From: Pseudoips prasinana
Lineage: Eukaryota > Arthropoda > Insecta > Lepidoptera > Nolidae
Direction: 5' to 3'
NCBI GenBank assembly: GCA_951640165.1
Contig: OX621266.1
Span: forward strand, 8,494,001 to 8,558,000
DNA length: 64,000 nt
The translations under genes and the position numbers were made by a program. The notes under the pieces are model-generated. The model searched no databases. It was not told the origin of the DNA and worked only from the letters and a program-made list of their open reading frames with translations. Every line of letters starts with the position of its first letter. The first letter of the stretch is position 1. Positions 53,967-64,000 of the stretch are shown here, piece after piece.

Positions 53967-56900
53967 GCTATACAGAAACGATCAAAAAAGGAGATGTGTT
54001 CTTTTTTATAATACGGTATTTTAAAATACGGTAAAATCAATTTTCTTTAATTTTCTTGGGGCCAGAAGAACATTTTATTTCGTGCCCACGCGTTTTGTAT
54101 AGTCAGATTACAAATTACAATACAAAAATATTTAGTGTAAAGGCTAAAATTGAAAAAATTGTGTGATGAATTACTGTTTTCTAAAGAAATGTTCCCGAGC
54201 TTAGGTGCAATTTTGTTGTTAAGATTTTGTATGAAAATAAACTATTATGCCAATTTTTTGACGTTTCTGTCGTCCGATTACCGCGAACGGGGTGTCCAAG
54301 GACGCGCCTTAACAAAGGCTATACAGAAACGATCAAAAAAGGAGATGTGTTCTTGAAAAAAATTTGAAATTTGGTCTAAAAACCTGTTTTTGAACCAATT
54401 TTTTTGCCGAAATATGGGTTATTCATTTTGCAATTGCAATTAACACTAAAAACCGACTTGCGCTTTTGCGTGTAAATTGCTAAGAAAATACGGTAAAATC
54501 AATTTTCTTTAATTTTCTTGGGGCCAGAAGAACATATTATTTCGTGCCCACGCGTTATGTATAGTCAGATTACAAATTACAATACAAAAATATTTAGTGT
54601 AAAGGCTAATATTGCAAAAAATTTGTGATGAATTACAGTTTTCTAAAGAAATGTTCCCGAGCTTAGGTGCAATTTTGTTGTTAAGATTTGGTATGAAAAT
54701 AAACTATTATGCCAATTTTTTGACGTTTCTGTCGTCCGATTACCGCGAACGGGGTGTCCAAGGACGCGCCTCAACAAAGGCTATACAGAAACGATCAAAA
54801 ACGGAGATGTGTTCTTGAAAAAAAATTGAAATTTGGTCTAAAAACCTGTTTTTGAACCAATTTTTTTGCCGAAATATGGGTTATTCATTTTGCAATTGCA
54901 ATTAACACTAAAAACCGACTTGCGCTTTTGCGTGTAAATTGCTAAGAAAATACGGTAAAATCAATTTTCTTTAATTTTCTTGGGGCCAGAAGAACATATT
55001 ATTTCGTGCCCACGCGTTATGTATAGTCAGATTACAAATTACAATACAAAAATATTTAGTGTAAAGGCTAATATTGCAAAAAATTTGTGATGAATTACAG
55101 TTTTCTAAAGAAATGTTCCCGAGCTTAGGTGCAATTTGGTTGTTAAGATTTTGTATGAAAATAAACTATTATGCCAATTTTTTGACGTTTCTGTCGTCCG
55201 ATTACCGCGAACGGGGTGTCCAAGGACGCGCCTTAACAAAGGCTATACAGAAACGATCAAAAAAGGAGATGTGTTCTTTTTTATAATACGGTATTTTAAA
55301 ATACGGTAAAATCAATTTTCTTTAATTTTCTTGGGGCCAGAAGAACATTTTATTTCGTGCCCACGCGTTTTGTATAGTCAGATTACAAATTACAATACAA
55401 AAATATTTAGTGTAAAGGCTAAAATTGAAAAAATTGTGTGATGAATTACTGTTTTCTAAAGAAATGTTCCCGAGCTTAGGTGCAATTTTGTTGTTAAGAT
55501 TTTGTATGAAAATAAACTATAATGCCAATTTTTTGACGTTTCTGTCGTCCGATTACCGCGAACGGGGTTTCCAAGGACGCGCCTTAACAAAGGCTATACA
55601 GAAACGATCAAAAAAGGAGATGTGTTCTTGAAAAAAATTTGAAATTTGGTCTAAAAACCTGTTTTTGAACCAATTTTTTTGCCGAAATATGGGTTATTCA
55701 TTTTGCAATTGCAATTAACACTAAAAACCGACTTGCGCTTTTGCGTGTAAATTGCTAAGAAAATACGGTAAAATCAATTTTCTTTAATTTTCTTGGGGCC
55801 AGAAGAACATATTATTTCGTGCCCACGCGTTATGTATAGTCAGATTACAAATTACAATACAAAAATATTTAGTGTAAAGGCTAATATTGCAAAAAATTTG
55901 TGATGAATTACAGTTTTCTAAAGAAATGTTCCCGAGCTTAGGTGCAATTTTGTTGTTAAGATTTTGTATGAAAATAAACTATTATGCCAATTTTTTGACG
56001 TTTCTGTCGTCCGATTACCGCGAACGGGGTGTCCAAGGACGCGCCTCAACAAAGGCTATACAGAAACGATCAAAAAAGGAGATGTGTTCTTGAAAAAAAA
56101 TTGAAATTTGGTCTCAAAACCTGTTTTTGAACCAAATTTTTGCCGAAATATGGGTTATTCATTTTGCAATTGCAATTAACACTAAAAACCGACTTGCACT
56201 TTTGCGTGTAAATTGCTAAGAAAATACGGTAAAATCAATTTTCTTTAATTTTCTTGGGGCCAGAAGAACATTTTATTTCGTGCCCACGCGTTTTGTATAG
56301 TCAGATTACAAATTACAATACAAAAATATTTAGTGTAAAGGCTAAAATTGAAAAAATTGTGTGATGAATTACTGTTTTCTAAAGAAATGTTCCCGAGCTT
56401 AGGTGCAATTTTGTTGTTAACATTTTGTATTAAAATAAACTATTATGCCAATTTTTTGACGTTTCTGTCGTCCGATTACCGCGAACGGGAAGTCCAAGGA
56501 CGCGCCTCAACAAAGGCTATACAGAAACGATCAAAAAAGGAGATGTGTGTTTGAAAAAAACTTGAAATTTGGTCTTAAAACCTGTTTTTGAACCAAATTT
56601 TTTGCCGAAATATGGGTTATTCATTTTGCAATTGCAATTAACACGCAGACTCGGCTTGCGGTTTTGCGTGTAAATTGCTAAGAAAATACGGGAAAATCAA
56701 TTTTCTTTAATTTTCTTGGGGCCAGGAGAACATATTTTTTCGTGCCCACGGGTTATGTATAGTCAGATTACAAATTACAATACAAAAATATTTAGTGTAA
56801 AGGCTAAAATTGAAAAAATTGTGTGATGAATTACTGTTTTCTAAAGAAATGTTCCCGAGCTTAGGTGCAATTTTGTTGTTAAGATTTTGTATGAAAATAA

Positions 56901-59900
56901 ACTATTATGCCAATTTTTTGACGTTTCTGTCGTCCGATTACCGCGAACGGGGTGTCCAAGGACGCGCCTTAACAAAGGCTATACAGAAACGATCAAAAAA
57001 GGAGATGTGTTCTTGAAAAAAATTTGAAATTTGGTCTAAAAACCTGTTTTTGAACCAATTTTTTTGCCGAAATATGGGTTATTCATTTTGCAATTGCAAT
57101 TAACACTAAAAACCGACTTGCGCTTTTGCGTGTAAATTGCTAAGAAAATACGGTAAAATCAATTTTCTTTAATTTTCTTGGGGCCAGAAGAACATATTAT
57201 TTCGTGCCCACGCGTTATGTATAGTCAGATTACAAATTACAATACAAAAATATTTAGTGTAAAGGCTAATATTGCAAAAAATTTGTGATGAATTACAGTT
57301 TTCTAAAGAAATGTTCCCGAGCTTAGGTGCAATTTTGTTGTTAAGATTTTGTATGAAAATAAACTATTATGCCAATTTTTTGACGTTTCTGTCGTCCGAT
57401 TACCGCGAACGGGGTGTCCAAGGACGCGCCCCACCGAGGGCTATACAGAAACGATCAAAAAATGTGAAATGTTCTTGAAAAAAAATTTAAATTTTGTCTA
57501 AAAACCTGTTTTTGAACCAAATTTTTTGCCGAAATATGGGTTATTCATTTTGCAATTGCAATTAACACGCAGAATCGACTTCCGGTTTTGCGTGTAAATT
57601 GCTAAGAAAATACGGGAAAATCGATTTTCTTTAATTTTCTTGGGGCCGGGAGAACATGTTTCATACACACGCGTTGGGTATAGTCAGATTACAAATTACA
57701 ATAAAAAATATTTAGTGTAAAGGCTAAAATTGAAAAAATTGTGTGATGAATTACTGTTTTCTAAAGAAATGTTCCCGAGCTTAGGTGCAATTTTGTTGTT
57801 AAGATTTTGTATGATAATAAACTATTATGCCAATTTTTTTACGGTTCTTTCGTCCGATTACCGCGAACCGGGTAACCAAGGACGCGCCTCACCAAGGGCT
57901 ATACAGAAACGATCCAAAAATGCGAAGTGTTCATGAAAAAAAATTGAAATTTGGTCTCAAAACCTGTTTTTGAACCAAATTTTTTGCCGAAATATGGGTT
58001 ATTCATTTTGCAATTGCAATTAACACGCAGAATCGACTTGCGGTTTTGCGTGTAAATTGCTAAGAAAATACGGGAAAATCGATTTTCTTTAATTTTCTTG
58101 GGGCCAGAAGAACATATTATTTCGTGCCCACGCGTTATGTATAGTCAGATTACAAATTACAATACAAAAATATTTAATGTAAAGGCTAAAATTGAAAAAA
58201 TTGTGTGATGAATTACTGTTTTCTAAAGAAATGTTCCCGAGCTTAGGTGCAAATTTGTTGTTAAGATTTTGTATGAAAATAAACTATTATGCCAATTTTT
58301 TGACGTTTCTGTCGTCCGATTACCGCGAACGGGGTGTCCAAGGACGCGCCTCACCGAGGGCTATACAGAAACGATAAAAAAATGCGAAAAAATCTTGAAA
58401 AAAAATTGAAATTTTGTCTAAAAACCTGTTTTTGAACCAAATTTTTTGCCGAAATATGGGTTATTCATTTTGCAATTGCAATTAACACTAAAAACCGACT
58501 TGCGCTTTTGCGTGTAAATTGCTAAGAAAATACGGGAAAATCGATTTTCTTTAATTTTCTTGGGGCCGGGAGTACATATTTCATGCCTACGCGTTAGGTA
58601 TAGTCAGATTACAAATTAAAATACAAAAATATTTAGTGTAAAGGCTAAAATTGAAAAAATTGTGTGATGAATTACTGTTTTCTAAAGAAATGTTCCCGAG
58701 CTTAGGTGCAATTTTGTTGTTAAGATTTTGTATGAAAATAAACTATTATGCCAATTTTTTGACGTTTCTGTCGTCCGATTACCGCGATCGGGGTGTCCAA
58801 GGACGCGCTTTAACAAAGGCTATACAGAAACGATCAAAAAAGGAGATGTGTTCTTGAAAAAAAATTGAAATTTGGTCTCAAAACCTGTTTTTGAACCAAA
58901 TTTTTTGCCGAAATATGGGTTATTCATTTTGCAATTGCAATTAACACTAAAAACCGACTTGCACTTTTGCGTGTAAATTGCTAAGAAAATACGGTAAAAT
59001 CAATTTTCTTTAATTTTCTTGGGGCCAGAAGAACATTTTATTTCGTGCCCACGCGTTTTGTATAGTCAGATTACAAATTACAATACAAAAATATTTAGTG
59101 TAAAGGCTAAAATTGAAAAAATTGTGTGATGAATTACTGTTTTCTAAAGAAATGTTCCCGAGCTTAGGTGCAATTTTGTTGTTAACATTTTGTATTAAAA
59201 TAAACTATTATGCCAATTTTTTGACGTTTCTGTCGTCCGATTACCGCGAACGGGGTGTCCAAGGACGCGCCTCAACAAAGGCTATACAGAAACGATCAAA
59301 AAAGGAGATGTGTGTTTGAAAAAAACTTGAAATTTGGTCTTAAAACCTGTTTTTGAACCAAATTTTTTGCCGAAATATGGGTTATTCATTTTGCAATTGC
59401 AATTAACACGCAGAATCGACTTGCGGTTTTGCGTGTAAATTGCTAAGAAAATACGGGAAAATCGATTTTCTTTAATTTTCTTGGGGCCGGGAGTACATAT
59501 TTCATGCCTACGCGTTAGGTATAGTCAGATTACAAATTACAATACAAAAATATTTAGTGTAAAGGCTAAAATTGAAAAAATTGTGTGATGAATTACTGTT
59601 TTCTAAAGAAATGTTCCCGAGCTTAGGTGCAATTTTGTTGTTAAGATTTTGTATGAAAATAAACTATAATGCCAATTTTTTGACGTTTCTGTCGTCCGAT
59701 TACCGCGAACGGGGTTTCCAAGGACGCGCCTTAACAAAGGCTATACAGAAACGATCAAAAAAGGAGATGTGTTCTTGAAAAAAATTTGAAATTTGGTCTA
59801 AAAACCTGTTTTTGAACCAATTTTTTTGCCGAAATATGGGTTATTCATTTTGCAATTGCAATTAACACTAAAAACCGACTTGCGCTTTTGCGTGTAAATT

Positions 59901-62900
59901 GCTAAGAAAATACGGTAAAATCAATTTTCTTTAATTTTCTTGGGGCCAGAAGAACATATTATTTCGTGCCCACGCGTTATGTATAGTCAGATTACAAATT
60001 ACAATACAAAAATATTTAGTGTAAAGGCTAATATTGCAAAAAATTTGTGATGAATTACTGTTTTCTAAAGAAATGTTCCCGAGCTTAGGTGCAATTTTGT
60101 TGTTAAGATTTTGTATGACAATAAACTATCATGCCAATTTTTTGACGTTTCTGTCGTCCGATTACCGCGAACGGGGTGTCCAAGGACGCGCCCCACCGAG
60201 GGCTATACAGAAACGATCAAAAAATGTGAAATGTTCTTGAAAAAAAATTGAAATTTTGTCTAAAAACCTGTTTTTGAACCAAATTTTTTGCCGAAATATG
60301 GGTTATTCATTTTGCAATTGCAATTAACACGCAGAATCGACTTGCGGTTTTGCGTGTAAATTGCTAAGAAAATACGGGAAAATCGATTTTCTTTAATTTT
60401 CTTGGGGCCGGGAGAACATGTTTCATACACACGCGTTGGGTATAGTCAGATTACAAATTACAATAAAAAATATTTAGTGTAAAGGCTAAAATTGAAAAAA
60501 TTGTGTGATGAATTACTGTTTTCTAAAGAAATGTTCCCGAGCTTAGGTGCAATTTTGTTGTTAAGATTTTGTATGATAATAAACTATTATGCCAATTTTT
60601 TTACGGTTCTTTCGTCCGATTACCGCGAACCGGGTAACCAAGGACGCGCCTCACCAAGGGCTATACAGAAACGATCCAAAAATGCGAAGTGTTCTTGAAA
60701 AAATTGAAATTTGGTCTCAAAACCTGTTTTTGAACCAAATTTTTTGCCGAAATATGGGTTATTCATTTTGCAATTGCAATTAACACGCAGAATCGACTTG
60801 CGGTTTTGCGTGTAAATTGCTAAGAAAATACGGGAAAATCGATTTTCTTTAATTTTCTTGGGGCCAGAAGAACATATTATTTCGTGCCCACGCGTTATGT
60901 ATAGTCAGATTACAAATAACAATACAAAAATATTTAATGTAAAGGCTAAAATTGAAAAAATTGTGTGATGAATTACTGTTTTCTAAAGAAATGTTCCCGA
61001 GCTTAGGTGCAAATTTGTTGTTAAGATTTTGTATGAAAATAAACTATTATGCCAATTTTTGACGTTTCTGTCGTCCGATTACCGCGAACGGGGTGTCCAA
61101 GGACGCGCATCACCGAGGGCTATACAGAAACGATAAAAAAATGCGAAAAAATCTTGAAAAAAAATTGAAATTTTGTCTAAAAACCTGTTTTTGAACCAAA
61201 TTTTTTGCCGAAATATGGGTTATTCATTTTGCAATTGCAATTAACACTAAAAACCGACTTGCGCTTTTGCGTGTAAATTGCTAAGAAAATACGGGAAAAT
61301 CGATTTTCTTTAATTTTCTTGGGGCCGGGAGTACATATTTCATGCCTACGCGTTAGGTATAGTCAGATTACAAATTACAATACAAAAATATTTAGTGTAA
61401 AGGCTAAAATTGAAAAAATTGTGTGATGAATTACTGTTTTCTAAAGAAATGTTCCCGAGCTTAGGTGCAATTTTGTTGTTAAGATTTTGTATGAAAATAA
61501 ACTATTATGCCAATTTTTTGACGTTTCTGTCGTCCGATTACCGCGAACGGGGTGTCCAAGGACGCGCTTTAACAAAGGCTATACAGAAACGATCAAAAAA
61601 GGAGATGTGTTCTTGAAAAAAAATTGAAATTTGGTCTCAAAACCTGTTTTTGAACCAAATTTTTTGCCGAAATATGGGTTATTCATTTTGCAATTGCAAT
61701 TAACACTAAAAACCGACTTGCACTTTTGCGTGTAAATTGCTAAGAAAATACGGTAAAATCAATTTTCTTTAATTTTCTTGGGGCCAGAAGAACATTTTAT
61801 TTCGTGCCCACGCGTTTTGTATAGTCAGATTACAAATTACAATACAAAAATATTTAGTGTAAAGGCTAAAATTGAAAAAATTGTGTGATGAATTACTGTT
61901 TTCTAAAGAAATGTTCCCGAGCTTAGGTGCAATTTTGTTGTTAACATTTTGTATTAAAATAAACTATTATGCCAATTTTTTGACGTTTCTGTCGTCCGAT
62001 TACCGCGAACGGGGTGTCCAAGGACGCGCCTCAACAAAGGCTATACAGAAACGATCAAAAAAGGAGATGTGTGTTTGAAAAAAACTTGAAATTTGGTCTT
62101 AAAACCTGTTTTTGAACCAAATTTTTTGCCGAAATATGGGTTATTCATTTTGCAATTGCAATTAACACGCAGAATCGACTTGCGGTTTTGCGTGTAAATT
62201 GCTAAGAAAATACGGGAAAATCAATTTTCTTTAATTTTCTTGGGGCCAGGAGAACATATTTTTTCGTGCCCACGGGTTATGTATAGTCAGATTACAAATT
62301 ACAATACAAAAATATTTAGTGTAAAGGCTAAAATTGAAAAAATTGTGTGATGAATTACTGTTTTCTAAAGAAATGTTCCCGAGCTTAGGTGCAATTTTGT
62401 TGTTAAGATTTTGTATGAAAATAAACTATAATGCCAATTTTTTGACGTTTCTGTCGTCCGATTACCGCGAACGGGGTTTCCAAGGACGCGCCTTAACAAA
62501 GGCTATACAGAAACGATCAAAAAAGGAGATGTGTTCTTGAAAAAAAATTAAAATTTGATCTCAAAACCTGTTTTTGAACCAAATTTTTTGCCGAAATATG
62601 GGTTATTCATTTTGCAATTGCAATTAACACTAAAAACCGACTTGCACTTTTGCGTGTAAATTGCTAAGAAAATACGGTAAAATCAATTTTCTTTAATTTT
62701 CTTGGAGCCAGAAGAACATTTTATTTCGTGCCCACGCGTTTTGTATAGTCAGATTACAAATAACAATACAAAAATATTTAGTGTAAAGGCTAAAATTGAA
62801 AAAATTGTGTGATGAATTACTGTTTTCTAAAGAAATGTTCCCGAGCTTAGGTGCAATTTTGTTGTTAAGATTTTGTATGAAAATAAACTATTATGCCAAT

Positions 62901-64000
62901 TTTTTGACGTTTCTGTCGTCCGATTACCGCGAACGGGGTGTCCAAGGACGCGCCTTAACAAAGGCTATACAGAAACGATCAAACAAGGAGATGTGTTCTT
63001 GAAAAAAAATTGAAATTTGGTCTCAAAACCTGTTTTTGAACCAAATTTTTTGCCGAAATATGGGTTATTCATTTTGCAATTGCAATTAACACTTAAAACC
63101 GACTTGCACTTTTGCGTGTAAATTGCTAAGAAAAAACGGTAAAATCAATTTTCTTTAATTTTCTTGGGGCCAGAAGAACATTTTATTTCGTGCCCACGCG
63201 TTATGTTTAGTCAGATTACAAATTACAATACAAAAATATTTAGTGTAAAGGCTAAAATTGAAAAAATTGTGTGATGAATTACTGTTTTCTAAAGAAATGT
63301 TCCCGAGCTTAGGTGCAATTTTGTTGTTAAGATTTTGTATGAAAATAAACTATTATGCCAATTTTTTGACGTTTCTGTCGTCCGATTACCGCGAACGGGG
63401 TGTCCAAGGACGCGCCTCACCGAGGGCTATACAGAAACGATAAAAAAATGCGAAAAAATCTTGAAAAAAAATTGAAATTTTGTCTAAAAACCTGTTTTTG
63501 AACCAAATTTTTTGCCGAAATATGGGTTATTCATTTTGCAATTGCAATTAACACTAAAAACCGACTTGCGCTTTTGCGTGTAAATTGCTAAGAAAATACG
63601 GGAAAATCGATTTTCTTTAATTTTCTTGGGGCCGGGAGTACATATTTCATGCCTACGCGTTAGGTATAGTCAGATTACAAATTACAATACAAAAATATTT
63701 AGTGTAAAGGCTAAAATTGAAAAAATTGTGTGATGAATTACTGTTTTCTAAAGAAATGTTCCCGAGCTTAGGTGCAATTTTGTTGTTAAGATTTTGTATG
63801 AAAATAAACTATTATGCCAATTTTTTGACGTTTCTGTCGTCCGATTACCGCGAACGGGGTGTCCAAGGACGCGCTTTAACAAAGGCTATACAGAAACGAT
63901 CAAAAAAGGAGATGTGTTCTTGAAAAAAAATTGAAATTTGGTCTCAAAACCTGTTTTTGAACCAAATTTTTTGCCGAAATATGGGTTATTCATTTTGCAA
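53967..64000 (+). repeat. Satellite array, right part, runs off the window
   Basis: About 22 monomers of 458-463 bp. Two junctions (about 53995 and 55277) carry the same internal deletion, which shortens the unit by about 111 bp. Each monomer holds an open stretch of about 68 codons without ATG at its head. Confidence 0.95.
57272..62800 (+). repeat. Six-monomer higher-order repeat, about 2.76 kb, two copies
   Basis: Diagnostic variants recur in the same order at a distance of 2759-2762 bp. Monomers at 57272, 57730, 58192, 58651, 59113 and 59572 pair with those at 60034, 60492, 60954, 61410, 61872 and 62334. Markers include TACGGTTCTTTCG with GGGTAACC, GCAAATTTG, TTAACATTTTGTATT and GGGGTTTCC. 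Confidence 0.85.

Noticed and set aside
45309..63923. Tandem array of small protein genes (about 68 residues each)
   Set aside because: The frames begin with TTG, sit at the same spot in every satellite monomer, and are explained by repeat homogenisation.

Overview
This is eukaryotic DNA, almost certainly from a moth or butterfly. It is AT-rich. One host gene is split into short GC-rich exons by very long introns, and most of the rest is transposable elements. The tRNA-derived SINEs, RTE-type LINE ends, a TED-like errantivirus and a BEL element fit Lepidoptera. That order-level call is from memory of family resemblance; insect is the safer claim.

Region 1, 1-27.4 kb. The host gene is an autophagy ATG13 homologue on the + strand. 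Six coding exons are visible (1095-1268, 19393-19728, 19808-19964, 22560-22740, 23231-23326, 25884-26084), with GT/AG borders and matching phases. The exon sum is 1145 bases, one short of a multiple of three. Exon 2 indeed changes frame inside a GC-rich patch (19543-19590). Intron 1 is about 18 kb. It holds a hAT-like element (4191-10676) that contains an LTR element with identical LTRs (4781-10258), whose interior is a patchwork of gypsy, LINE and SINE pieces. It also holds a complete but broken errantivirus (10890-18444, minus strand) with gag, pol and env. Intron 3 carries a Tc1 element (20836-22479) with an apparently intact DD34E transposase. Intron 5 carries a dead DDE transposase.

Region 2, 27.4-45.2 kb. 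No intact host gene is visible. The region holds a THAP-domain remnant, LINE 3' ends, minisatellites, MITEs, SINEs and a LINE with a restriction-like endonuclease (37101-38866). It also holds a MULE transposase (39048-40263) and a FLYWCH zinc finger cut in two by a Harbinger-like MITE (36247-36486). The FLYWCH half may be the displaced front of the MULE.

Region 3, 45.2-64 kb. A satellite array of about 462-bp monomers fills this part. It shows a six-monomer higher-order repeat of about 2.76 kb and runs off the window edge. A BEL/Pao retrotransposon (47791-53966) sits inside it, with 318-bp LTRs that read as identical, a perfect 5-bp target duplication, open gag and open pol. The protease segment expected between gag and reverse transcriptase is absent.

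The genes do not form an operon or pathway. The biology here is one essential autophagy gene surviving inside a dense, repeatedly nested transposon landscape next to a satellite block.
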